Origin: Bacteroidota bacterium
GTDB taxonomy: Bacteria > Bacteroidota > Bacteroidia > Chitinophagales > LD1
Assembly: GCA_016722375.1 (NCBI GenBank)
Contig: JADKJG010000006.1
Coordinates: 310,001 to 374,000, forward strand
Direction: 5' to 3'
Length of the DNA: 64,000 nt
A program made the translations under genes and the position numbers. A model generated the notes under the pieces. The model was given only the letters and a program-made list of their open reading frames with translations, had not been told where the DNA came from and ran no database searches. This document shows, one piece after another, positions 46,138 through 55,044 of this stretch. The first letter of the stretch is position 1; every line of letters starts with the position of its first letter.

Positions 46138-46155
46138 CTTGTAAACAATTACAAG
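46138..46155. promoter_or_regulatory. CTTGTAA-N4-TTACAAG dyad between the divergent operons
   Basis: Perfect 7-bp half-sites with a 4-nt spacer in the 152-bp region between bcrC and the mocA-like gene. The TTGTAA-N4-TTACAA geometry is that of CRP/FNR-family sites, which would suit oxygen or substrate control of both operons. No regulator gene is encoded in the island. The surrounding region is AT-rich; I could not fix a TAnnTTTG promoter box with confidence. Confidence 0.5.
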
Positions 46156-46182
46156 AAAACTTAGTTAATATTAGCTATAGGT

Positions 46183-46797
46183 GTGGTGGATTTAGAGTCA
46201 AATATTGCATGTGTTATTCTCTCAGCGGGCAGGTCGAAACGAATGGGTTCCCAAAAGGCAGATTTACGGTTTGCCGAGAATGAAAGTTTTTTGCAGCACC
46301 TCATTCGAGTCTATCAAAAGGCGGGAATCCAGAAGATTATAGTAGTGCTCCATCCTGCTATAGAACTAAACTTTTTGAAAGGTGAAATTAAAGATATCAC
46401 ATGGCTTACGAACCTCTTTCCGGAGTTTGGGAAGATGTATTCTCTCAAAATGGGTTTGGCGCAAAATCGAAATGCTGATTTCTGCTTTCTGCAGAATATT
46501 GACAATCCTTTTACCTCTATTCGACTTATAAAGCAATTAGTGGAGGCAAGAACGAAGGCTGATTACGCAGTACCAATTTTTAATGGAGAAGGAGGTCACC
46601 CTATTTTGTTATCATCAGTAATTATTAAGCATATTCTTCAAATAGAAGGTAATGACCGTAAACTAAATGAAGTACTCACAACATTCAACAGAATTAATGT
46701 AGAAACAGGAGACAGGCGAATTTTAGTGAACATCAACACTCCAAGTGATTATGCGAAGTTCTTTATTAAAGACGAGGCAGCGCCTGTTGAAATGTGA
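46183..46797 (+). CDS. Molybdenum cofactor nucleotidyltransferase, MocA/MobA-like
   Basis: 204 residues with a nucleotidyltransferase start, IACVILSAGRSKRMGSQKADL, and a metal-binding NIDNPF segment near residue 107, then GGHPILLS. MocA adds CMP to molybdopterin to make the cytosine dinucleotide form used by xanthine-oxidase-family enzymes, which fits the Mo reductase encoded downstream. Starts on GTG (46183 or 46186). It overlaps xdhC by 4 nt. Confidence 0.82.
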   Translation: MVDLESNIACVILSAGRSKRMGSQKADLRFAENESFLQHLIRVYQKAGIQKIIVVLHPAIELNFLKGEIKDITWLTNLFPEFGKMYSLKMGLAQNRNADFCFLQNIDNPFTSIRLIKQLVEARTKADYAVPIFNGEGGHPILLSSVIIKHILQIEGNDRKLNEVLTTFNRINVETGDRRILVNINTPSDYAKFFIKDEAAPVEM

Positions 46798-47564
46798 AAG
46801 ATATCATTGAAATAATTGCGGAAGTCCATCAACTGAAAGGAGAAGTTGCCCTTTGTATCGTTACCAGTACGAAAGGCTCAACTCCTCGCAATGTAGGAGC
46901 TAAAATGTTGGTTTTTCCGGATGGGAAAATATTTGGGACAATTGGAGGCGGCCATTTGGAAAAGAAAACAATTGCTGATGCTTTGGAAGTTTTAAAATCG
47001 AAAAGACCGACAGTATATAAACATGAATTATTACAGCAGCATAATATGTGCTGCGGAGGCACAATGGAGATTTACATAGAACCAGTGATGGAGAAAAGCA
47101 AACTATACATTTTTGGGGCAGGTCATACCGGTTACGCACTGGCGAAATACTCACTCGATTTCAGTTTTGAAGTGTTGGTAATTGATGACCGCAAAGAGTA
47201 TCTCGATGAAATAAAGATCAAGGGGATCGACAAACTCAATAATAATTACCACGAAGTGCTTCCGGTATTACCTTTCAATGACAATACATTCATCTGTATT
47301 ATGACATACAATCATTCCTTTGACCGCGATATTCTAGCATCTTGTTTAAAGAAACCACATGGTTACCTCGGTGTGATTGGCAGCCAGCGTAAAGTTGAAA
47401 TGACTAAAAAAATGTTTGAGGAAGGATTGATTGCTTCTAAAACTGAACTAGACGAAGTGGATATGCCTATGGGAATAGATATTGGTGCGGAGAGCCCTGA
47501 AGAAATTGCCATCAGCATTTTGGCAAAGTTGATTGCAGTGAAAAATAAAATTGGTATGGTATGA
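46794..47564 (+). CDS. xdhC: XdhC/CoxI-family Mo-enzyme maturation factor
   Basis: 256 residues. The N-terminal XdhC domain has the GSTPRNVGAKMLV and GTIGGGHLEKK motifs and the conserved CCGG (MCCGGTMEIYI). The C-terminal Rossmann-like domain has YIFGAGHTGYALA and IGSQRK. XdhC proteins bind and sulfurate the Mo cofactor before insertion into the apoenzyme. GTG start overlapping the previous gene, and 4-nt overlap with the following SDR. Confidence 0.92.
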   Translation: MKDIIEIIAEVHQLKGEVALCIVTSTKGSTPRNVGAKMLVFPDGKIFGTIGGGHLEKKTIADALEVLKSKRPTVYKHELLQQHNMCCGGTMEIYIEPVMEKSKLYIFGAGHTGYALAKYSLDFSFEVLVIDDRKEYLDEIKIKGIDKLNNNYHEVLPVLPFNDNTFICIMTYNHSFDRDILASCLKKPHGYLGVIGSQRKVEMTKKMFEEGLIASKTELDEVDMPMGIDIGAESPEEIAISILAKLIAVKNKIGMV

Positions 47565-48301
47565 ATGTGCAATATATAGCGGTAATAACCGGTGCCGCAA
47601 AGGGAATAGGTAAAGCGATTGCCAACAGATTGATAGCCGATGGTTTTTTTGTGATCGCGGTTGATTTAGATGAAGAAGGCGGAAAAATGCTGATAGCGGA
47701 ACACGAAACGAACAAATTAGGTTTTATCAAAGCCGACATCCGTAATGAGGTAAATGTTCAACATCTTTTCGAAAATATTTTAAATAAATACCAACATATT
47801 GATGTGCTGGTGAACAATGCGGGGATTGTTCGCGATAACCTGATTTGGAACATGAGTGTAGAAGATTTTGATGCAGTCATGAACGTTAACTTGAAAGGCA
47901 CTTGGCTAATGTGTCGTGAAGCAGCAAAAATTATGCGAACGCAAAACAATGGATGCATCGTCAACATTGCATCACGTGCTTGGCTAGGCAATCAAGGTCA
48001 GAGTAATTATTCTGCGTCTAAAGCAGGAGTCATTGCGCTAACTCGTGTGCTGGCACTCGAATTGGGCAAATACAATGTGAGGGTGAACGCTGTTGCCCCG
48101 GGTCTGATTGATACTCCACTCACACAAAATTTGAAACAGGAAGTATTGCAACGCTTGAAAGATGCTCAGCCCACCAAAGAGATGGGCAGCCCCGATGATG
48201 TAGCTAATGTGGTTGCATTTTTGGTAGCAGAGCAAACAAAATTTATAACTGGCCAAACGATTTATGTAGATGGAGGTAAAAGTATTGGAGCCGGAATTTG
48301 A
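47561..48301 (+). CDS. Short-chain dehydrogenase/reductase
   Basis: 246 residues of the classical SDR family. The cofactor loop TGAAKGIGKA is at 10-19, NNAGIVRDN near 83, and the catalytic Ser is in NIASRAW with Tyr-X3-Lys in YSASKAG. The C-terminal half follows the FabG/BadH pattern with VDGGKSIG at the end. In an aromatic pathway it could oxidise a hydroxyacyl-CoA or an alicyclic alcohol intermediate. Specificity is unknown. Confidence 0.85.
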   Translation: MNVQYIAVITGAAKGIGKAIANRLIADGFFVIAVDLDEEGGKMLIAEHETNKLGFIKADIRNEVNVQHLFENILNKYQHIDVLVNNAGIVRDNLIWNMSVEDFDAVMNVNLKGTWLMCREAAKIMRTQNNGCIVNIASRAWLGNQGQSNYSASKAGVIALTRVLALELGKYNVRVNAVAPGLIDTPLTQNLKQEVLQRLKDAQPTKEMGSPDDVANVVAFLVAEQTKFITGQTIYVDGGKSIGAGI

Positions 48302-48355
48302 CCTGAACCAAATCATAATTTACAAGGTTTATTCCATGCACCTTCGCACATCGCT

Positions 48356-49597
48356 ATGAACGAGATTCAAAATATACAATTGCTTTCGCCTGCGGGTTCC
48401 TTCGAATCGCTGATGGCTGCTATTCAGGCAGGTTGTAATGCCGTTTATTTTGGTATTGAGCAGTTGAATATGCGCGCACGGTCAAGTATTAATTTTACGC
48501 TGGATGATTTAAAGCGGATTTCGGAAATAGCGAGGGAGAATAAAATCAAAACCTACGTCACGCTTAACACTATTCTATACGATCACGATCTTTCATTGAT
48601 GCGAACGATTGTGAACGAGGCAAAGGCAAATAGTATCACTGCTATCATTGCTTCCGACCATGCGGTCATGAGCTATGCAAAGAAGATTGGAATGCCGGTC
48701 CATATTTCTACGCAGGCAAACATCACCAATATAGAAACTGTTGAATTTTATTCAGTGTTTGCCGATGTGATGGTAATGGCCCGGGAACTCACACTTGAAC
48801 AGGTGGAGAAGATGGTGAAGGAAATAAAGCGAAGAGAAATCAAAGGACCATCTGGTGACTTGGTTCGCATAGAGATTTTTGGTCACGGAGCTTTGTGTAT
48901 GGCGGTTTCTGGCAAATGTTATTTGAGTTTGCACACCGACTTTGCTTCAGCAAACCGAGGTGCTTGTATTCAGAATTGCAGAAGAAAATATATGGTGACG
49001 GATAAGGAATCTGGAATGGAGTTAGAGATAGACAATGAATATATCATGTCCGCAAAGGATTTGTGCACTATTGATTTTATCGATAGACTAATTGCAGCTG
49101 GAGTTTCTGTTTTAAAGATTGAAGGCAGAGGCAGAAGTGCAGATTATGTCTATACTACCACTAAATGTTATCGCGAAGCGATTGATTCTATATCAAATGA
49201 AACTTATACCGGAGAAAAAATAGCAAATTGGAAAATCCGATTAGCCACCGTTTACAATCGTGGTTTCTGGGATGGATATTATCTTGGTAAAAAGTTGGGT
49301 GAATGGAGTGATGATTATGGCTCAAAAGCAACGAAGCGGAAAATATATGTAGGTAAGGGAATTAAGTATTTTGACAACATAAATGTTGGAGAATTTTTAC
49401 TGGAATCACACAATCTATCTGTGGGTGATGAAATTATGATTAGTGGTCCTACCACCGGTTTAATTCAAACCACGGTGAAAGAGCTGAGATTGGATAATCA
49501 AACTAGCGAAACAGTAAAGCGGGGAGATATCTTCTCGATGCCTGTGAAAATAAAAATTCGCGCCTCCGATAAAGTTTATAAAATGGTAGATGCGTGA
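48356..49597 (+). CDS. Peptidase U32-family Fe-S protein
   Basis: 413 residues. U32 start LLSPAGSFESLMAAIQAGCNAVYFG. Four cysteines at about 181, 188, 204 and 208 lie in the family's cluster region (GHGALCMAVSGKCYLSL, then NRGACIQNCRRKY), followed by a C-terminal beta-barrel domain. Characterised U32 members (UbiU-UbiV, TrhP, RlhA) take part in oxygen-independent hydroxylations rather than proteolysis. It overlaps the ferredoxin gene by 4 nt, so the two probably work together. Presence inside an Hcr operon is unusual and suggests a catabolic role, which is inference. Confidence 0.85.
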   Translation: MNEIQNIQLLSPAGSFESLMAAIQAGCNAVYFGIEQLNMRARSSINFTLDDLKRISEIARENKIKTYVTLNTILYDHDLSLMRTIVNEAKANSITAIIASDHAVMSYAKKIGMPVHISTQANITNIETVEFYSVFADVMVMARELTLEQVEKMVKEIKRREIKGPSGDLVRIEIFGHGALCMAVSGKCYLSLHTDFASANRGACIQNCRRKYMVTDKESGMELEIDNEYIMSAKDLCTIDFIDRLIAAGVSVLKIEGRGRSADYVYTTTKCYREAIDSISNETYTGEKIANWKIRLATVYNRGFWDGYYLGKKLGEWSDDYGSKATKRKIYVGKGIKYFDNINVGEFLLESHNLSVGDEIMISGPTTGLIQTTVKELRLDNQTSETVKRGDIFSMPVKIKIRASDKVYKMVDA

Positions 49598-49827
49598 GGC
49601 TGAGAATTTTTCATCACCGCAGTAAATGTATAGGTTGCAATGCCTGCGTAGAAGCGGATAAAAGCAGATGGCGGATGTCGCGCAAAGACGGCAAGTGTAC
49701 CTTAGTAGGAGGAGTGGAGAAAAAAGGAATTTACGGATTGAATATTTTGGAAGAAGAATATAGAAGCGCGATGAACGCAGCAAAGAATTGCCCGGTAAAG
49801 ATTATTCACGTTGATAAAATGAAATAG
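49594..49827 (+). CDS. Small ferredoxin, probably one 4Fe-4S cluster
   Basis: 77 residues with KCIGCNACVEAD near the N-terminus and a distant NCPVKII, giving a C-X2-C-X2-C ... CP set for one cluster. The second four-cysteine set of clostridial-type ferredoxins is missing. GTG start inside the end of the U32 gene. It could feed electrons to the U32 protein, to benzoyl-CoA reductase or to 4-hydroxybenzoyl-CoA reductase. Known donors of the last two have two clusters, so the U32 partner is the simplest reading. Confidence 0.82.
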   Translation: MRLRIFHHRSKCIGCNACVEADKSRWRMSRKDGKCTLVGGVEKKGIYGLNILEEEYRSAMNAAKNCPVKIIHVDKMK

Positions 49828-49828
49828 T

Positions 49829-50215
49829 ATGAGCTACCACATTTCAAAGACAGTTGATTACAATTTCAACAAAGCTATTGAGCGCGCAACCGAGGAACTA
49901 AAGAAAGAAGGCTTTGGTGTGCTTACCGAGATTGATGTAAAGGAAACACTGAAAAAGAAAATTGATGTTGACTTTAGAAAGTATAAGATCTTGGGAGCCT
50001 GCAATCCTCATTTCGCCTACAAAGCATTGAGCGCTGAAGACAAAATTGGAACGATGTTGCCTTGCAATGTGGTTGTGCAGGAACACGAAGACGGCAAAGT
50101 GGAAGTAAGCTCAGTGAATCCCGCAGCCTCTATGATGGCTGTAAAGAATGATGGGCTTAGCGGTATTGCTGTGGAAGTACAGGAAAAGCTAAAGCGCGTG
50201 ATTGAAAATATTTAA
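49829..50215 (+). CDS. DUF302-domain protein
   Basis: 128 residues. The pattern NFNKAIERATEELKKEGFGVLTEIDVKETLKKK, then KILGACNPHFAYKAL and MLPCNVVVQEH, is the DUF302 fold, whose family members often keep a cysteine in the ..CNP.. and LPCN positions. Function unknown. Possibly haem, flavin or small-molecule binding. One nt after the ferredoxin and 9 nt before the Mo reductase, firmly within the operon. Confidence 0.8.
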   Translation: MSYHISKTVDYNFNKAIERATEELKKEGFGVLTEIDVKETLKKKIDVDFRKYKILGACNPHFAYKALSAEDKIGTMLPCNVVVQEHEDGKVEVSSVNPAASMMAVKNDGLSGIAVEVQEKLKRVIENI

Positions 50216-50224
50216 TTCCATATA

Positions 50225-53013
50225 ATGAAGCCGGTCTCTTTTACTGTAAACGGAAAACGATTTGATGTGCTGGTAGAAGCACACGAAATGCTTTCGAATG
50301 TTATTCGAGAGAAGATAAGCTTAACCGGGACGAAGATTGGTTGCTCGCAGGGGAGTTGTGGAGCTTGCGCCGTGTTGGTAAACAACGAGCCGGTGTTGAG
50401 CTGTGTCACTCCTGCTATGCGTTTTGAAAATGCCAACATCACCACTATTGAAGGGGTTTCTCAGTGTGGAACGCTTCACGAACTACAGGAAAAGTTTGTG
50501 AAGAAAGGAGCGATTCAATGCGGTTTTTGCACTCCGGGCATGGTGTTGACGGCACTGGATTTCGTCAGTAAAAATCCAAATCCTACTATTGAGGAAATCA
50601 AGGATTCACTATCCGGGAACGTTTGTCGCTGCACGGGTTATAAAAAGATAATTGAAGCGGTGGCAGAATACGCCAAAGGGAATACAGCTTCTGAAGTAGT
50701 GTTGCAGGACAATGGAAAGAAAGTAGGGATTGGACGGCCTTATATCGAAGCAACAAAAAAAGTACAGGGTATTGCTGACTATGCCGATGACTACAAGATC
50801 AAAGAAGCGCTCCATATAAAATTTGTTCGGAGCATATATCCTCATGCAATCATCGAGGACATTGACTCCCGCGAAGCCGTTAAACTGCAAGGGGTACGCT
50901 ACATTGCTACTGGGGAAGAACTTCCGATCACTTTTGGCGTGCTTCCTATTTCACAAGATGAAACCGCCATAGCCATTGGCAAAACAAGATACATTGGGGA
51001 AATAGTGGTTGCCGTAGCTGCTGACACAGAAGAAATTGCTGTGCAGGCTTGTGAACTCATCCAAGTAAGATACAGGCCCACTAAAGAGTTTTTGTCTATT
51101 GATGACTCGCTAAATGATATTGGAACGAATGAAAAGATTCATTCGCATACGAAGTTCAATAACAATATCCACAAAAAGGCTGAACTCCGTTTCGATAATC
51201 AAGAAGATGGATTAAAAGCGGCAGATGTCGTTTCCAAAATGAGTTTTGAATTTGAAGGAATCAGCCACGGTTTTACGGAGCCACATGCCGCCACTGCCTA
51301 TTGGGACGAAAACGGGTTAACCATTATCACTGCCACACAGGTAACACACTATTTGCATCGGGCACTTGCTAAAACTTTAGAGGTGCCATTGAGTAGGGTG
51401 CGGGTAATTAAACCTTATGTGGGCGGAGGTTTTGGAGGAAGGGAGATCCATTTCCACACGAGATTATTATTTCGCATATCGCCCGCAAAACAGGAAAGCC
51501 GGTTCGCGTTCGCCTGTCGCGCGAAGAAGTCTTTTTGACCAATCACGGTCGCCATCCTTCAAGAATGACGATTCAATTAGGCGCAAGTAATGATGGAACG
51601 CTGAAAGTTTTGGATGCTGATATTGCGATTGATGGTGGTGCTTACGGAAGTTTCGGTGTGGTTACTTCTTATTACAATGGTGTGTTATTGCAGGCGCCAT
51701 ACAAAATTGATAATCTGGGGTTCAGAACTTTTCGCGTGTACACCAACAAGCCGCAATGCGGTGCCATGCGCGGTCATGGAGCGGTGAATTCTCGCTTTGC
51801 GGTTGAATCTTTAATCGATGATATCGCTCACAAAATTCAAATGGACCCGGTGGAATTGCGGATGAAGAATTTTCTGGATGCCAACACAACTACAGTCGGG
51901 CAGTACCGCATTACCTCCAACGGCAGCCGTGAATCTATTCAAGCGGTCGCTGGACAATCAGACTGGAAGAACAAACATGGGAAATCAGAATACGGTCATG
52001 GTTTTGGGGTGGGATGCGGATTCTTCATCAGCGGAAGCGCGATGTCCATCATCCGAAATGAAATACCGCAGTCAACCGTTCATTTGAAGGTGGATTTTGA
52101 TGGAAGAGTTTTGATTACGTCGGGAGCCAATGATATTGGGCAAGGCAGCGACACCATGTTGGCGGTTATTGTAGCGGAAGTATTGGGAATTAGCATGGAT
52201 AAGATTTTTGTGTTGGGGGCTGATACGCTACTCACCCCTGTGGATTTGGGCAGCTATTCCAGCCGGGTCACATTTATGGCGGGTAATGCAGCAAAGCAAG
52301 CAGCAGAAAATCTGAAAAATGAAATAGCCACCTCCATTTCAAAGCAATACAATTTGGCAATAGAGGAATTGAGTTTTTCTGAAGATAGAGTTTTCAGTTT
52401 CGATAAAACAGTTGATTTAAGTTGGAACGAAGCGATTGATACACTGATAGCGAATCGCGGAGCTGTGAGTGTAAGCGGCAAATATATTTCTCCAAAGCTT
52501 GGAGGAGATTTTAAAGGAGCCGGAGCAGGATTAAGTCCTTCTTATTCTTTTGGCGCTTGTGTGGCCGAGGTAAAAGTAGACACACAAACCGGCCATGTAA
52601 AACTGCTGAACGTATGGGGTGCGCACGACTGCGGAAAAGCAATAAACCCGCTAGCGGTCGAAGGGCAATTAGAAGGTTCTTGGCACATGGGGATTGGTCA
52701 GGCGCTGAGTGAAGAAATGAAATATTACAACGGGCTTTTACTCAACAACAACTTCTTGGACTACAAGATTCCAACTTCTCTGGACACTCCCGATATTCAT
52801 ACCAACATTATTGAGTCGAACGATCCGGAAGGGCCATTTGGTGCTAAGGAGTGCGGAGAAGGTGCGCTACATCCTGTTATTCCCGCTATTGGGAATGCAA
52901 TTTTCGATGCCGTTGGGGTTCGGGTAACCAAGTTGCCGATTAAATCAGAAGACGTATTGAAGTTGATGAAGGAAAAGAATAAGAAGCAAACCACCGAAAC
53001 TGCAGCATTATGA
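50225..53013 (+). CDS. 4-Hydroxybenzoyl-CoA reductase, fused 2Fe-2S and Mo subunits (frame interrupted)
   Basis: About 930 codons. Residues 1-150 are the HcrC-type two-cluster domain: Cys40, 45, 48 and 60 for the plant-type cluster, and Cys99, 102, 134 and 136 for the second. From about residue 170 it is the HcrA-type Mo-cofactor subunit (GRPYIEATKKVQG, VKPYVGGGFGGRE, NDIGQGSDTM, EGPFGAKECGEG). The frame breaks at the TTT run 51451-51453; one more T restores EIHF-PHEIIISHIARKTGKP, and the gene is one base short of a multiple of three. In Thauera the two parts are separate genes. The enzyme removes the para-hydroxyl of 4-hydroxybenzoyl-CoA, giving benzoyl-CoA. Confidence 0.85.
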
Positions 53014-53960
53014 TGGTGGAAAAACTTTACCTGAAACCTAGCTCCATTTCGGAAGCAATGGAATATGCTAAGTCACACTTAAACGACTTTCGTTTTCTGG
53101 CCGGAGGCACCGATGTTATCGTGAACAAGTTTCAGAATAACGATGAATCAAGTTGCTTGATTGACTTAACCGGAATTGAAGAACTGAAAAAAATTGTTGT
53201 AGAAGAAGATTTCCTGAAGATTGGTTCGCTCGTTCGTTTAGATGACTTGAAAAAGAATACAGAGATAGGAGTATCTTTCCCGGCACTTCTTCAAGCAGCC
53301 CATTCGGTGGCTTCGCCGCTGCTTAGGAAGACCGCCACCCTTGGAGGAAATCTATTGTGCGAAAACCGCTGTACGTTTTACAACCAAAGCGAGTGGTGGA
53401 GAGAGGCCGTGGGGTACTGCTTAAAATGCGACGGAGATGTTTGTATCGCAACGGGAGGTAAGAAAGCCTGTTTCTCAAAGTTCGTTTCTGATATGGCACC
53501 GGTGCTGATCAGCATGGAGGCGCAGATTGAAATAGCCGATGGAGAGGAAATAAGAACAGTTCCGCTCGAAACGATTTATACCGGTGATGGGGTCAACTCC
53601 ATTCAACTTCCTAAAACCGCCATTATCCGCTATATTGTTCTTCCACTGAATAGGAACTTCAAAACAGCTTTCAAAAAGCTGCGTCCGCGCGAGGCAGTTG
53701 ATTTTACTTCGCTTACCACCGCCGTGACTATCAGTAATAGTGGGAGCCTCAGAATTGTAATTGGTGGGGTAGATCCCAAGCCGGTGCTTTTTCAAGGGGC
53801 CCTTAGCGACAATTTGGAAGAACTGATGAAGAAGGCGGTTAAGAAACCGCGAGTAGTAGATAATGATTTTTACTCGCGCACCTATCGAAGAGAAATGATG
53901 GAAGTATTTCTTCAGCAAAGTTTTAAAGAATTGATAAACCAAAATCTAAACTATGAATAA
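53010..53960 (+). CDS. hcrB: 4-Hydroxybenzoyl-CoA reductase, FAD and 4Fe-4S subunit
   Basis: 316 residues of the FAD-binding subunit of the xanthine oxidase family (FLAGGTDVIVNK, then RKTATLGGNLLCEN). It carries an insertion with Cys121, 137, 145 and 154, spaced 16-8-9. This is the spacing I recall for the extra 4Fe-4S cluster ligands of Thauera HcrB (122, 138, 146, 155). The NQSEWWREAVGYCLKCDGD stretch also matches. The insertion is diagnostic for 4-hydroxybenzoyl-CoA reductase and inverts the usual electron flow. Overlaps the Mo subunit gene by 4 nt. Confidence 0.93.
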   Translation: MMVEKLYLKPSSISEAMEYAKSHLNDFRFLAGGTDVIVNKFQNNDESSCLIDLTGIEELKKIVVEEDFLKIGSLVRLDDLKKNTEIGVSFPALLQAAHSVASPLLRKTATLGGNLLCENRCTFYNQSEWWREAVGYCLKCDGDVCIATGGKKACFSKFVSDMAPVLISMEAQIEIADGEEIRTVPLETIYTGDGVNSIQLPKTAIIRYIVLPLNRNFKTAFKKLRPREAVDFTSLTTAVTISNSGSLRIVIGGVDPKPVLFQGALSDNLEELMKKAVKKPRVVDNDFYSRTYRREMMEVFLQQSFKELINQNLNYE

Positions 53961-54474
53961 CGCACTCAAGATGCTTTATGATGAGCACGAAATAATTGGA
54001 CAGGCAATTGAAATTGCCAAACAGGCATCGTCACTTGTGGGAAACAACGATGAGCAATACGAAAAGACAGTTCTCGAGTTGATTCGGTTCTTCAAAAACT
54101 ATTCGGATCAGTATCATCACCGCAAGGAGGAAGAGATTCTTTTTCCTGAAATGGAGAAGAAAAATGAAATGCTGTCTGATGGGGTGATTCACGAAATGCT
54201 ATCGAATCATGAGGATTTCCGGGAAATGATTCGCTCGATTGAAAAGAGTTTGAGCGGCAAAAACTATGCAGAAGCGCAAAGCCGTTTGGAGCAATATACT
54301 GAAGCGCTGTTAGATCATATTGCCGTCGAAAATGATGAGGTGTTTCAAATGACTGAGTCTCTTTTCAGCGAGGATGAACTCGACAAGATTTATTTCCGCT
54401 TTCAGGATAGCGACCGAGAGTTGGGCGATACCCTTAAAGAAGAATGGGTTAGTGCCATTTCGCAAGGAGGATAG
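53953..54474 (+). CDS. Hemerythrin-like HHE domain protein
   Basis: 173 residues in a four-helix-bundle pattern with diiron ligands in LYDEHEIIG, YHHRKEEEILFP, SNHEDFREM and LLDHIAVENDEVF. Such domains bind O2, NO or iron. As the last gene of an operon of oxygen-sensitive enzymes it may scavenge O2 or report on it, which is inference. Its start overlaps hcrB by 8 nt. No terminator hairpin is obvious directly after it. Confidence 0.88.
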   Translation: MNNALKMLYDEHEIIGQAIEIAKQASSLVGNNDEQYEKTVLELIRFFKNYSDQYHHRKEEEILFPEMEKKNEMLSDGVIHEMLSNHEDFREMIRSIEKSLSGKNYAEAQSRLEQYTEALLDHIAVENDEVFQMTESLFSEDELDKIYFRFQDSDRELGDTLKEEWVSAISQGG

Positions 54475-54553
54475 TCTGATTTAAGTAACTATACTTTCAA
54501 ACGGTAGAGTAAGCGCAATTTATATTCTGGTATTGACAGGGTCGTCGAACGAC

Positions 54554-54884
54554 TCATACTGGAAATCTCGTTTTTACTCCCTTGAGAATCAAGGTGTGTT
54601 CCAGTTGCTGTGGTGTCCAGTATGGACGTCCTGATATGTCCCGCTTCGGTTCTGGCAGGTCACCTTTCTTAGTATAATTGTTGACGGTGTGGCGGGTGAC
54701 GCCGAGGAGTTGGGCTACCTATTGTTATATACAGCCGCTCCTCTTGTAGTAGAGTTTCACGCTTAGATCTGATGGTCTGCTTTATCTCTTCCCTCACCTC
54801 GGCCATCTCCTGCCGTACGACGGTTCTGACCACTTCTTCAAACAGTCCGAGTTCTATTCCAATGATTCTGTTGCTTTCCGCCAT
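54554..54884 (-). pseudogene. Broken excisionase-like helix-turn-helix gene
   Basis: The N-terminal frame from ATG 54884 gives a helical segment (MAESNRIIGIELGLFEEVV ... LLQEERLYITI). After a frame change near 54715-54730 the other frame gives VAQLLGVTRHTVNNYTKKG and RPYWTPQQLEHTLI, a MerR/HTH_17 DNA-binding domain, ending at 54554. Total length is one base over a multiple of three. These small proteins accompany integrative elements in Bacteroidota. It supports a mobile origin for the island end. Nothing else is recognisable in 54475-55009. Confidence 0.75.
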
Positions 54885-55009
54885 GACTTTCTTCCTGCGA
54901 TTTGTTCATGACTAATATAGTAGAACAGGGAAGAAGGTGGTGAGTTTACTGGAAGATTATTTTTGAAAGTGTGTGTAAATAGTGTGTGCACTTTTACCCA
55001 TTAAACGAC

Positions 55010-55034
55010 GAAAGCCTTGCTGGGCAAGGCTTTC
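55010..55034. terminator. Hairpin just before the second 187-bp repeat
   Basis: Perfect 11-bp arms GAAAGCCTTGC and GCAAGGCTTTC with a 3-nt loop. No T tract follows on either strand, so it may be a recombination or boundary structure rather than a terminator. Confidence 0.5.
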
Positions 55035-55044
55035 GGGACATTTC

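Noticed and set aside
50225..53960. Xanthine dehydrogenase for purine use
   Set aside because: The FAD subunit has the four-cysteine 4Fe-4S loop specific to 4-hydroxybenzoyl-CoA reductase and the genes sit with benzoyl-CoA reductase.
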